Both the position numbers and the translations under genes were made by a program. A stretch of 64,000 bases of DNA from positions 1,178,001 to 1,242,000 of the forward strand of contig NZ_AP012331.1 in the NCBI RefSeq assembly GCF_001042635.1. The letters are read 5' to 3'. Positions 1 through 9,345 of this stretch are shown here, one piece after another. The notes beneath the pieces were generated by a model that was given only the letters and a program-made list of their open reading frames with translations, ran no database searches and was not told where the DNA came from. Within the stretch, counting starts at the first letter, position 1. Each line of letters opens with the position of its first letter. Origin of the DNA: Bifidobacterium scardovii JCM 12489 = DSM 13734. GTDB taxonomy: Bacteria; Actinomycetota; Actinomycetes; Actinomycetales; Bifidobacteriaceae.

Positions 1-509
1 GTCTCCACGCCCTTGAGCGTCTTCGCCGCGGCCGTGAGCTGGTCGGTGACCAGCGCGTAGTCGTCGGTAAGCGGGAACACCGTGCGCGACGTGGAGTTGA
101 AGATGCTCAGCCCGATGCGCTCGCCTTGGAAATTGGAGACGAGGCTCAGATAGGTGTCCAGCACCTCGCGGTCATAGGGCAGGGCCGAGCCGGACACGTC
201 GAGGCACAGGACGATGTCCCTGTTGCTGGAGCGCTCCTCGCCCTGATCGACGAGCGAGGGGCGGGCGACCAGCACGAGCGCGAGCGCCACGGCGGCGGCC
301 AGTAGCACCGTGCCGAAACGCGACAGCGCACGCCAGCGCCGCAGCATGGCGGACGCATGCTCGGTCGCCAGGTCGTCGTCTAGCGAGAACACGGTGGCGT
401 CGGCGGCGCCCTTGCGGGGCCGGGTCAGCGCCACGACGAGCACGATGACGGCCAATGCGGCCGCGGCGCCCGTGGCGGCCGCCCACGGCCATTGCCATGA
501 CAGGGTCAT
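1..509 (-). CDS. vWA-domain membrane protein (partial, C-terminus outside window)
   Basis: The reading frame starts at the ATG at 509 and runs off the left edge, so about 169 N-terminal residues are visible. There are two hydrophobic segments, near residues 8-28 and 66-82. A von Willebrand A domain follows and opens with DVSGS, the metal-ion-dependent adhesion motif, near residues 103-107. The layout (membrane segments, then vWA) is that of BatA-type proteins encoded with MoxR ATPases. The start overlaps the stop of the upstream gene by ATGA, so it is the fourth gene of a tightly coupled operon. It probably works with the MoxR ATPase in assembly or maturation of an envelope complex; the substrate is unknown. 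Confidence 0.85.
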   Translation of the reverse strand, partial: MTLSWQWPWAAATGAAAALAVIVLVVALTRPRKGAADATVFSLDDDLATEHASAMLRRWRALSRFGTVLLAAAVALALVLVARPSLVDQGEERSSNRDIVLCLDVSGSALPYDREVLDTYLSLVSNFQGERIGLSIFNSTSRTVFPLTDDYALVTDQLTAAAKTLKGVE

Positions 510-1063
510 CCTCGCCACCTTTCCACAAGATCGGACACCCAGCCGGCCGCCTCCTCGACGCCGACCTGCCCGGCCTGGCGGTTGACGGCGGCATCGGCGA
601 ACTCGGGCGGGTACAGGGCCTCGACGGTCTGGCGCAGCAGGGACAGCCCCTGCGCCGAACCGGTGGTGCGCGGCATGGCTGCGAGATCGCGCAGCGTGCT
701 GGCGCTCAGATCGCTGCCGGTCGCCTGCGTGGCGAAGGAACGGGCCACGTCGGCCAGCTCCACGAACGCCTCCTCTCGGCCCAGCGACCCGTCGGCGTGG
801 CGCGCGACGATGCCGTCGATGCGCTGCTGCCACATGGACAGGGCGCCGGCCGGGACGTGCGCGCCCTGCCTGGAAGGCTTGGCCGGCTTGCGCCGCGGGC
901 GCGACAGCACCACGGCCACGGCGACCAGCACGATCGCGACGACCAGGCAGCCGCCGGCCACGGCCAGCAGCGGCATCGTCAGATCGATCTGGCCGACCGG
1001 CGTCAGATCGCCGTCGGCAAGCGGCAAGGCGGCATGCCGCGCGGCTTCGGTCACGGCCATCAT
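506..1063 (-). CDS. Single-pass membrane protein of a MoxR-DUF58-vWA operon
   Basis: A 185-residue protein with one clear transmembrane segment near residues 30-53, followed by an Arg/Lys/Pro-rich stretch (RPRRKPAKPSR) and a soluble C-terminal region. It sits between the DUF58 and vWA genes with 4-base overlaps on both sides, the position occupied by DUF4381-like small membrane proteins in BatA-type operons. I place it there by context and topology only, since no motif is diagnostic. Two adjacent ATGs (1063 and 1060) could start it, differing by one residue. Confidence 0.75.
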   Translation of the reverse strand: MMAVTEAARHAALPLADGDLTPVGQIDLTMPLLAVAGGCLVVAIVLVAVAVVLSRPRRKPAKPSRQGAHVPAGALSMWQQRIDGIVARHADGSLGREEAFVELADVARSFATQATGSDLSASTLRDLAAMPRTTGSAQGLSLLRQTVEALYPPEFADAAVNRQAGQVGVEEAAGWVSDLVERWRG

Positions 1064-2061
1064 CGCGCACCTCCCCGCGGCGGTTCGGCCGGCCTTCCGG
1101 CCGGCATCGCGTTCGGCATCCCGTTCGGCAGTTCGGGCGCCCGGCGCAGCTGGTTGCGCGTGGTCGGCGCCAGCGACCGGGATACGAGCCGGACGAACGC
1201 GTCGAACATCGCCTCGCTGGAGGCTCCGCGTATCATGCGCGAACCGTAGCGCGCCAGCTCGCGCTCCAAGGCCGTGGCGACGAAGCCGCGGTGCGCGGCC
1301 ACCTGATCGGCGTTGGCCTTCACGCGCAGGAAGGCCGGCACCCGCTTGCCGTCCAGCCCGTCCGCGACGGACGGCGCGGCGCCGGCGTCGAAGGGATTGA
1401 CCGTCGCCACGTCGATGAGCACCACCGGATGCGTGCGCGCGATCCGGCCGATGGCCTTGACGTGGCGTTCGCCCAGCGCGTGCTCGTCGGTGGCGATCAC
1501 GATCAGGGCTCGCCGGTCGCGGATGCGCCGCGCGTAGCCGAGCAGCGCATCGATGTTGCGGTCATGGTCCCACCCGCGCTCCAGCGCCTGGTCCAGCGTG
1601 CGCTCGAACTGGCCGAACCCGCCGTTGAAGGGCATGCGCGTGATGCTCGCCGCGTCGGCGAACACGAGCGAAATGTCGTCGGAGCGGCGCAGCGACAGCG
1701 CGGCGAACATGCGCAGCGCGTTGGCGGCGACCTCGTAGGCCCGCTCGCCGCGCTCGCACGAGCCGGTCATCTGCCGGCCGACGTCCATGAGCATCCATAC
1801 GCGGCTGGTGGCCGGGCGCTCCCGCTGCACCACCATGGGCCGGCCCTGGCGCGCGCTGATCTTCCAGTCGATCAGACGCGCCTCGTCGCCGGGCTCGTAT
1901 GCGCGGATGTCCATCACGTCGTCATTGCCGCCACGGCGCTGCGACGCGTGTTCCCCTTCGAGGATGCCCAGCGCCTTGCGCACCGTCGGCAGGCTCAGCG
2001 AGGTGCCGAGGGATTCGATCTTCGACCGGATCGGATCCGCGGCATGGGTTGGTTCGATCAT
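1060..2061 (-). CDS. DUF58 domain protein
   Basis: A 333-residue protein. The segment YEPGDEARLIDWKISARQG, near residues 55-73, is the hallmark of the DUF58 family. It is followed by a vWA-like fold beginning VWMLMDVGRQM, where the usual metal-binding serines are partly replaced. No transmembrane segment or signal peptide is evident, so it should be cytoplasmic. The gene overlaps the MoxR stop and the next start by 4 bases each, which implies translational coupling. DUF58 proteins are regular partners of MoxR ATPases; their molecular role is unsettled. The C-terminal 35 residues are Pro/Ala-rich and probably disordered. Confidence 0.88.
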   Translation of the reverse strand: MIEPTHAADPIRSKIESLGTSLSLPTVRKALGILEGEHASQRRGGNDDVMDIRAYEPGDEARLIDWKISARQGRPMVVQRERPATSRVWMLMDVGRQMTGSCERGERAYEVAANALRMFAALSLRRSDDISLVFADAASITRMPFNGGFGQFERTLDQALERGWDHDRNIDALLGYARRIRDRRALIVIATDEHALGERHVKAIGRIARTHPVVLIDVATVNPFDAGAAPSVADGLDGKRVPAFLRVKANADQVAAHRGFVATALERELARYGSRMIRGASSEAMFDAFVRLVSRSLAPTTRNQLRRAPELPNGMPNAMPAGRPAEPPRGGAR

Positions 2062-3128
2062 GGAACGGGAACCGCCTGCACGATCGAGTCGACCACCTGA
2101 TCGGCGGTGACGCCGTCGGCCAGCGCCTCGAAGGTGAGCAGCACGCGGTGGCGCAGCACCTCATGGGCGAAGGCCTTGATGTCCTCGGGAACCACGTAGT
2201 CGCGGCCGGCGAACAGCGCGTTCGCCTGGCCGATGCGCGTGAGCGCGATCGAGGCGCGGGGGCTGGCCCCCAGGCGGACCAGCTGGGCCAGCCCCTTGAT
2301 CGGGCGCGAGCCGGCGCCGCGCGAGGTAGCCGCCATATCGACCGCGTACTGCATGATCGCGTTCGACACGTGCACGCGGCGGGCCGCCGAGCGCAGGAAC
2401 TCCACGTCCTGGATCGAGATCACGTCGGCCGGCGCCACGGTCGGGTCGATGGTGTCCGAGCCGCGCCTGGTGAGCAGCGCGAGCATGCGCGTCTCCTCGT
2501 CGACGGTGGGGTATCCCATCACCGCCTTCATCATGAAGCGGTCCATCTGCGCCTCGGGCAGGTTGAAGGTGCCCTCCTCCTCGATCGGGTTCTGGGTGGC
2601 GATCACCATGAACGGGCGGGGCAGCGTGATGCGCTCGCCGCCGATCGTCGTCGCGCCCTCGGCCATCGCCTCGAGCATCGCCGACTGCGTCTTCGCGTTC
2701 GAGCGGTTGATCTCGTCGAGCAGCACGAAATTCGCGTGGATCGGGCCGATCTGCGTGGTGAAGCGCTGCGAGGCGAAGTCGAACACCTGCGTGCCCACCA
2801 GATCGGAGGGCATGAGGTCTGGCGTGCACTGCACGCGCTTGAACGTGCCGGACACGGAGGTCGCCAGCGTCTGCGCGGCGGTCGTCTTGGCGAGGCCCGG
2901 CACCGATTCGATGAGGATGTGGCCGCCGGCGACCAACGTCACGATCAGCGACTCGCGCAGGTTGTCCTGCCCGACCAGCGTGGAGGCGAAGCGCGTGCGG
3001 ATGCGACCGGCGAGCTGGCGGGCGCGCGACACGTCGTCGGGGCCGAGCGCGGCCGTGGCGGCCGGCGCGGGGGGCTGTGCGGCGGGAGCCGCCGGAACGA
3101 CGGGTTGCTGGGGTGAAAACAGTGGCAT
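2058..3128 (-). CDS. MoxR-family AAA+ ATPase
   Basis: A 356-residue AAA+ ATPase. Walker A is SVPGLAKTTAAQ and Walker B is VLLDEINRS, the MoxR forms; sensor 1 lies in VIATQNPIEEEGTF. A Pro/Ala-rich tail of about 30 residues precedes the ATPase core. The start at 3128 has an AAAGGTG ribosome-binding site a few bases upstream. It is the first gene of the MoxR/DUF58/membrane/vWA operon. MoxR proteins act as chaperone-like ATPases that help insert cofactors or metals into, or assemble, vWA-containing complexes. The client here is presumably the vWA protein at the end of the operon. Confidence 0.92.
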   Translation of the reverse strand: MPLFSPQQPVVPAAPAAQPPAPAATAALGPDDVSRARQLAGRIRTRFASTLVGQDNLRESLIVTLVAGGHILIESVPGLAKTTAAQTLATSVSGTFKRVQCTPDLMPSDLVGTQVFDFASQRFTTQIGPIHANFVLLDEINRSNAKTQSAMLEAMAEGATTIGGERITLPRPFMVIATQNPIEEEGTFNLPEAQMDRFMMKAVMGYPTVDEETRMLALLTRRGSDTIDPTVAPADVISIQDVEFLRSAARRVHVSNAIMQYAVDMAATSRGAGSRPIKGLAQLVRLGASPRASIALTRIGQANALFAGRDYVVPEDIKAFAHEVLRHRVLLTFEALADGVTADQVVDSIVQAVPVP

Positions 3129-3191
3129 TGTTCACCTTTCCTTGGCTATTGGGCCCCTGTGGCGGGGCGGTGCGGTTCTCTCACGACTGCA

Positions 3192-3929
3192 TTACATGGT
3201 AGCGGCTTGCGCTGCCGGATCGGCCGCCGGCAGCGACCAGTCCACCGGTTGCACGCCCGCGGCGACCAGCGCCGCATTGGCCCGGGAGAACGGTTTCGAC
3301 CCGAAGAAGCCGCGTGAGGCGGACAGCGGGCTCGGATGTGGAGATTTGATGATGAATGCGTTGGTCAGCAGCGGTTCGAGGCTCTGCGCGTTTCGCCCCC
3401 AGAGAATGGCGATCAGCGGCCTGGGACGGCCCTGCTCGTCGACGCGCGCGTTGAGCGCGCGTATCGCGGCCTCGGTGATCGGCTCCCAGCCCTTGCCCTG
3501 ATGGCTGTTCGGCCGGCCTACGCCCACGGTCAGGCACCTGTTGAGCAGCATGACGCCCTGCCGGGTCCACGGGGTCAGGTCGCCGTTGGCCGGCACCGGC
3601 ACGCCGAGGTCGCTGACCAGCTCCTTATAGATGTTGATCAGGCTTTTCGGCAGCGGCCGGACGTCGGGCGCCACGCAGAAGCTCAGGCCGACCGGGTGCC
3701 CCGGGGTCGGGTAGGGGTCCTGCCCGACGATGAGCACCTTGATCGAGTCGAAGGGGATGGTGAAGGCCCGCAGGATGTTGCGGCTGGCCGGCAGATAGCG
3801 GCGGCCGGCGGCCAGCTCGCCGCGCAGGAAGTCGCCCATGCGGTGGATGTCGGGTTCGACGGGGGCCAGCGCCTCGGCCCAGCCCGCCTCGACGAGTTCG
3901 GATAATGGTTTGACGTGAGTGGTATCCAT
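3192..3929 (-). CDS. ung: Uracil-DNA glycosylase (family 1)
   Basis: Excises uracil from DNA to start base-excision repair. Family 1 motifs are plain: [16 protein letters not shown] holds the catalytic Asp, and [20 protein letters not shown] is the DNA-binding loop with the catalytic His. Starting at the ATG at 3929 gives 245 residues, normal for the family. An in-frame GTG at 3938 would add three residues. No Shine-Dalgarno-like sequence precedes either start. A TATATG -10-like hexamer lies about 25 bases upstream of the ATG, so a short or leaderless mRNA is possible. The start codon sits in the centre of a perfect 22-bp palindrome, described separately. Confidence 0.95.
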   Translation of the reverse strand: MDTTHVKPLSELVEAGWAEALAPVEPDIHRMGDFLRGELAAGRRYLPASRNILRAFTIPFDSIKVLIVGQDPYPTPGHPVGLSFCVAPDVRPLPKSLINIYKELVSDLGVPVPANGDLTPWTRQGVMLLNRCLTVGVGRPNSHQGKGWEPITEAAIRALNARVDEQGRPRPLIAILWGRNAQSLEPLLTNAFIIKSPHPSPLSASRGFFGSKPFSRANAALVAAGVQPVDWSLPAADPAAQAATM

Positions 3930-3939
3930 GGATACCACT
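3918..3939. promoter_or_regulatory. Perfect 22-bp palindrome over the ung start codon
   Basis: The 22 bases are identical to their own reverse complement, with half-site AGTGGTATCCA and centre CCATGG. The ATG at the centre is the start codon of ung. It faces the LytR_C gene about 100 bases away, so a protein bound here could affect both. An operator is the simplest reading, but the bases also encode Met-Asp-Thr-Thr, so chance contributes. Confidence 0.4.
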
Positions 3940-4039
3940 GTAGGAGAGTGTGCATATACAGTGCACGCCGCGTGCCGCTCCCCGGCTTTGGGGAGAGGGG
4001 ACGGTTAGACTCTTTCATAGATGTGACGGAAGGGCTGGT

Positions 4040-4750
4040 ATGGCGAAGCAAGACAAGGCAACCTACGATTCGTATGCTCCGGACGCGTTTGACAATCCGC
4101 CGATCGGGCCGGTCGGCGTCCACCGCGGCCCGCGTTCCGCGGGGGCCCGCATGGCGCCGTACCTGTGCGTGCTGCTGGTCGCTCTGCTCGTGGGCGTGCT
4201 GACCTGGGGGTTGACCACCGGCGAATTCGCGAAGATCCTCAACCTGCCAGGTTCGACGCAGAGCTCGCAGTCGTCCGACACGAAGTCCTCCGACTCGAAG
4301 CAGTCTGGAGACGCCGCGTCCGGCGATGCGGCGAACGGCACGGACTCCAATTCCTCCGATTCGGCCAACTCGTCCGACTCGAACCAGCAGGGAAGCTCGT
4401 CCGACTCGAACCAGACCGACGGCACGCAGGCCGACCAGTCCCAGCAGCAGACCGATCAGCAGCAGGCCGACCAGAACGCCCAGCCCAACAAGGCCACCGC
4501 GGTGCGCGTCGTGAACGCGACGGGTGTCTCCGGATACGCCGCGCAGCAGGCCGGCGTGCTGAACGGAGCCGGCTACACGAGCGTCGAGGCGGCGAATCCG
4601 ACGGGCACGCTGCCGTCCGCTTCGGTGGTGTGGTACCAGAACGACGCCGACAAGGCGACCGCTCAGGATGTGGCCACCACGCTCGGCATCGCCGACGTGC
4701 AGCAGACGTCGGGGCTCGACGTTCCCGTCGTCGCCATTCTAATGAACTGA
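4040..4750 (+). CDS. LytR_C domain membrane protein
   Basis: The ATG at 4040, preceded by GGAAGGG, gives 236 residues. A 42-residue cytoplasmic tail is followed by one transmembrane segment (about 43-62). A long Ser/Asp/Gln-rich linker (about 75-150) precedes a C-terminal LytR_C domain that begins AVRVVNATGVSGYA and ends VPVVAILMN. LytR_C domains occur alone or fused to LytR-CpsA-Psr enzymes that attach polymers to the wall; here there is no catalytic LCP domain. An extracytoplasmic envelope role is likely. It is monocistronic and ends before a strong palindrome. Confidence 0.85.
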   Translation: MAKQDKATYDSYAPDAFDNPPIGPVGVHRGPRSAGARMAPYLCVLLVALLVGVLTWGLTTGEFAKILNLPGSTQSSQSSDTKSSDSKQSGDAASGDAANGTDSNSSDSANSSDSNQQGSSSDSNQTDGTQADQSQQQTDQQQADQNAQPNKATAVRVVNATGVSGYAAQQAGVLNGAGYTSVEAANPTGTLPSASVVWYQNDADKATAQDVATTLGIADVQQTSGLDVPVVAILMN

Positions 4751-4779
4751 ATTTCCGGCGCGAAACGCCGATAACGTTA

Positions 4780-4805
4780 ACTTTTCGGGGATATCCCCGT
4801 AAAGT
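4780..4805. terminator. 26-bp near-perfect palindrome after the LytR_C gene
   Basis: ACTTT and AAAGT flank an inner CGGGGATATCCCCG with one mismatched pair. It lies 30 bases after the LytR_C stop and could end transcription in either direction, although no long U-tract follows. It could also be an operator for the cspA promoter just downstream. Confidence 0.45.
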
Positions 4806-4853
4806 CCCGTATGCCACTACAATGGTAAAGAGTCGCGAGGCAGGGGGATGCGA

Positions 4854-4882
4854 TTGGGTTGTGTGTGTTCTTCCGCTAGTAT
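4854..4882 (+). promoter_or_regulatory. Candidate cspA promoter
   Basis: TTGGGT (4854-4859) and TAGTAT (4877-4882) are 17 bases apart. The predicted start lies about 27 bases before the cspA ATG. The -35 match to the consensus is weak. Confidence 0.35.
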
Positions 4883-4915
4883 TGCGGCACCGAATTTCTC
4901 AAGGAGAGAATGGTT

Positions 4916-5119
4916 ATGGCACACGGAACCGTGAAATTCTTCAGCCCGGGCAAGGGATATGGATTCATCAATCCGGATGACGGTGGTGAGGACGTGTTCG
5001 TTCATTATTCGGCGATTCACGCCGATGGGTTTAAGACGTTCAACGAGGGGGACAAGGTCGAGTATGAAGCCGAGCATGGCCCGAAGGGCATGCAGGCTAC
5101 CAAGGTAGTCAAGCTGTAG
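4916..5119 (+). CDS. cspA: Cold-shock protein (CspA family)
   Basis: A 67-residue single cold-shock domain, the usual size. RNP1 is KGYGFINP and RNP2 is DVFVHYSAI. It binds single-stranded RNA or DNA and melts mRNA structure. AAGGAGAG at 4901-4908 sits at a good distance from the ATG at 4916; an ATG at 4910 in the same frame is too close. A strong terminator follows at once and separates it from groEL, although some bifidobacteria are known to keep the two genes side by side. Confidence 0.95.
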   Translation: MAHGTVKFFSPGKGYGFINPDDGGEDVFVHYSAIHADGFKTFNEGDKVEYEAEHGPKGMQATKVVKL

Positions 5120-5144
5120 AGACTGCGTTGGGAGCGATCCCTCG

Positions 5145-5177
5145 GGGCTCCGGATCACGAGATCCGGGGCCCTTTTT
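5145..5177 (+). terminator. Rho-independent terminator of cspA
   Basis: A GC-rich inverted repeat (GGCTCCGGATC / GATCCGGGGCC, loop ACGA) is followed by TTTTT. It sits about 25 bases after the cspA stop. Confidence 0.85.
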
Positions 5178-5229
5178 GCGTTTCCGAACCCGTTTTTTCA
5201 TGCCAACAGCGCAATCGCCATGCCCGCGG

Positions 5230-5256
5230 TTGGCACTCGGGCCCCGAGAGTGCTAA
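5230..5256. promoter_or_regulatory. CIRCE operator 1 (HrcA site)
   Basis: TTGGCACTC, 9 bases, then GAGTGCTAA. This matches the CIRCE consensus TTAGCACTC-N9-GAGTGCTAA with one mismatch. HrcA represses chaperone genes through this element, here groEL. Confidence 0.9.
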
Positions 5257-5264
5257 TCTCCCAA

Positions 5265-6993
<1,729 letters not shown>

Positions 6994-7060
6994 TTCGCCC
7001 GTCGCGCTGAACGCTGACTGAATGTTCGGGCGCTTGCCGTCCGGGCATCCGACGCATCGC

Positions 7061-7097
7061 GAGGCCCCCGATCCGTTTGCCGCGGATCGGGGGCCTC
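7061..7097 (+). terminator. groEL terminator hairpin
   Basis: A 15-bp perfect stem (GAGGCCCCCGATCCG and its complement) with a 7-base loop starts 68 bases after the groEL stop. There is no U-run, but the stem is very stable. Confidence 0.75.
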
Positions 7098-7180
7098 GCT
7101 GCGTCACGGGCATGATCCGGCGCATGGTAACGAAGCCTCCGTGCGCCGCCCCAGTCGGTGCGGCATAATAGTGCGGATAC

Positions 7181-7227
7181 GGGGGGGGGGATGATCGGGT
7201 CCAATCGCGTTGTATCATAAGTGATAC
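7181..7227. promoter_or_regulatory. G10 tract and GTATCA/TGATAC palindrome upstream of the island
   Basis: A run of ten G residues (7181-7190) is followed 21 bases later by GTATCA-TAAG-TGATAC (7212-7227). Both lie in the 183-base gap between the groEL terminator and the first island gene, where its promoter must be. The palindrome is a reasonable operator. The homopolymer is long enough to slip during replication. Confidence 0.4.
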
Positions 7228-7280
7228 CAGACAGTGCTGTGATGATCTGTACGGTATTGGGAGTGAGGGAAAGGCAGTGG

Positions 7281-7742
7281 ATGGGCGTGCGTAGGCATGG
7301 CGCCGGGCAGGGGGCATGGTCCCTGTCCCCGGTGGTGGTGGGCGATGCGGCCCATGCCGAGGCGTTGCTCGGCGTGCTGCGCGATTCCCGCCGCCGCGTG
7401 CCCGTGCTGCTGATCTCCAGCAGGGACGGCGATGTCCGCCGGTTCCTCGACGCCGATATGCTGGCGGGCTTCCTGGACGGTCTGGTGTCGGTATGCATCG
7501 TGGACGACACGATGGGGCGCCCGCTGAAGGATCGGGTGCCGAAGAACGTGCGGCTGCACGGGGACGCGTGCCGGGTGATCTCGCCTGGCGCGATCTCGCC
7601 CGAGGCGGACTACCCGGTGTTCATCCGCAATACGCGCGTATCGCGCTCCCTGCTGACGGTCATGATCGTCAGCGAGGTGCTGGGCTATTACACGGCGGAG
7701 ATCCGGCGTATCATCGAGCATGAAGGGATGGAACGGCCATGA
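7281..7742 (+). CDS. Unknown protein paired with a Ser/Thr kinase
   Basis: The ATG at 7281 has GAGGGAAAGG just upstream and gives 153 residues; an in-frame start at 7242 has no ribosome-binding site. There is no signal peptide or membrane segment. An alpha/beta core is suggested by SPVVVGDA, VPVLLISS, LVSVCIVDD and NVRLHGDACRVISPG. The last segment resembles a conserved strand-turn motif I associate with uncharacterised actinobacterial accessory proteins, but I cannot name the family. Its stop overlaps the kinase start by ATGA, so the two are translationally coupled. It may be a target or adaptor of the kinase. Confidence 0.75.
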   Translation: MGVRRHGAGQGAWSLSPVVVGDAAHAEALLGVLRDSRRRVPVLLISSRDGDVRRFLDADMLAGFLDGLVSVCIVDDTMGRPLKDRVPKNVRLHGDACRVISPGAISPEADYPVFIRNTRVSRSLLTVMIVSEVLGYYTAEIRRIIEHEGMERP

Positions 7743-9295
7743 AGCAGGATGGCAGATTGAGCGGGTTCGACGTGACGATGATGTCGCTCGACAGGCGCCT
7801 CGGCTCCGGCAGCATGGGCGAGGTGTTCGAGGGACATCGGCACCGGCTGCTGGATGTGTTGGCGGGCGATGATCCGACCAGTTATACGGTCAAGTTCCTC
7901 TCCAACGAAGGCAGCGAGGAAAGCAGGCAGCGGATGGAACGCGAGGCGGACATCCTGTCGCGCATATCGAACCGGCACATTCCCCGGCTGCGGTACTACG
8001 GCCGATATAGGGCCGGCATGCGGTCTGGCGACCAATTGTACGACGGACGTGTCTGCATCATCATGGACTACGTGCCCGGCGAGACGCTGGCCTCAAGGAT
8101 CAGGGAATACGGCCAATACGATCCGCTGCCGGCCCTGGAGATCACGGTCGGCGTGCTGGAGGCCCTGGCCGGCGCCCACCGTGCCGGCGTGAAACACCGC
8201 GACATCAAGCCGTCCAACATCATTGTCGAGGGCGGGCGGTATCTGAGCGATCCGAGGCAGGTGCACGTCATCGACTTCGGCGTGGCGGTCGACGGGATCT
8301 CGCCGTCGCTGACGGCCACCGGCAGCACTATCGGGTCATTCGTTTACATGTCCCCGGAGCGGTGCCGGGGGAATTCGGCGAAACCTTCCGATGATCTGTA
8401 TGCGCTGGGCATCGTGCTGTTCGACATGCTCACCGGCACGCTGCCCTTCCCGCGGGAGCAGCATGCGGGCGTGATCACGGCCCAGCGCGTGGAACAGCTG
8501 CTCCACGAGCGGAGCCTGCGGACGCCGAAGCCCAGCGACGTGCGGATCGATGGCTCCATCCCCGAGGAGCTCGACCGCATCTGCCTCAAGGCGATGAACA
8601 TGGATGAGTCGCAGCGCTACCAGAATTGCGCCGATTTCATGAAGGACGTGCTCGACTGCATCCAGATGCTGCACAGGAGCGCGGGGACCCAGCGGATGGC
8701 GGTCGCCTCCGACACGGACAGCAATGGCACGCAGATGATCAACGACCTGGGAACCGTGAGCATGGACGCGGCGGACGAGTCCGTCGGCGCGACGGCGATC
8801 CAGCCCGTCGCGGACGGCGACTTGTCGGTCGCGGCTTGGTCTCAGGATGATGGGGATGGCGATACCGGGGTGACGCTCGGCATGGATATCGCGCATTTGA
8901 TCGACGGGCTCGGCTCCGCCGTGGCCGCGCGTGATCTCAAGCGGTGCCGCAATCAGGTCGACACGATGATCGACTCCTTCCGATCCGACGGGGTCGCCGA
9001 TGCGGCCGACGCGCTGTTCCGCCGCGTCGAGCGCATGGATGAGCCCGGATTCGACCCGTTCTCGCTGGTCACCGGGTACGACATCGTCGTTCTGGGCGCC
9101 GACGGGCCGGTGACCGAGAATCAGGCGGACGCCTTCGCCGAGCTGTCCGGCCTGGACCGGTCCGTCGCGGGCGAGCGTCTGGCCTTCGCCCCGCTGACGG
9201 TGCATTCGTTCCAGCATGCGCCCCTCGGACTGCGCGAGGCGGTCGACATGCGCGTCGGCCTGTCCCGCGTCGGCATCGACTCCCTGATCCAGTAG
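7739..9295 (+). CDS. Ser/Thr protein kinase with a novel C-terminal half
   Basis: A 518-residue Hanks-type kinase. The glycine loop is LGSGSMGEVFEG (residues 21-32), the lysine is in YTVKFL, the catalytic loop is KHRDIKPSNII, the metal loop is DFGV, and YMSPE closes the activation segment, so it should be active. There are no PASTA repeats and no transmembrane helix, unlike the housekeeping PknB. After a Thr/Asp-rich linker (about 320-390) comes a helical region. The last 70 residues (from YDIVVLGADGPV) have a spacing resembling the C-terminal domain of ribosomal protein L7/L12. It converges on the six-gene minus-strand operon, which carries the matching phosphatase. Confidence 0.9.
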   Translation: MKQDGRLSGFDVTMMSLDRRLGSGSMGEVFEGHRHRLLDVLAGDDPTSYTVKFLSNEGSEESRQRMEREADILSRISNRHIPRLRYYGRYRAGMRSGDQLYDGRVCIIMDYVPGETLASRIREYGQYDPLPALEITVGVLEALAGAHRAGVKHRDIKPSNIIVEGGRYLSDPRQVHVIDFGVAVDGISPSLTATGSTIGSFVYMSPERCRGNSAKPSDDLYALGIVLFDMLTGTLPFPREQHAGVITAQRVEQLLHERSLRTPKPSDVRIDGSIPEELDRICLKAMNMDESQRYQNCADFMKDVLDCIQMLHRSAGTQRMAVASDTDSNGTQMINDLGTVSMDAADESVGATAIQPVADGDLSVAAWSQDDGDGDTGVTLGMDIAHLIDGLGSAVAARDLKRCRNQVDTMIDSFRSDGVADAADALFRRVERMDEPGFDPFSLVTGYDIVVLGADGPVTENQADAFAELSGLDRSVAGERLAFAPLTVHSFQHAPLGLREAVDMRVGLSRVGIDSLIQ

Positions 9296-9304
9296 CGCGT
9301 TAGG

Positions 9305-9334
9305 TTTGGCTCAGCCTCATAGAGGGGAGCCAAC
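9305..9334. terminator. Imperfect bidirectional terminator between convergent island genes
   Basis: TTGGCTC and GAGCCAA arms enclose a CCTC/GAGG inner stem in the 50-base gap between the kinase stop and the stop of the minus-strand operon. It is a diverged copy of the GGCTCCCCTC palindrome seen elsewhere in the window. Confidence 0.55.
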
Positions 9335-9345
9335 ACAAACGAAAC

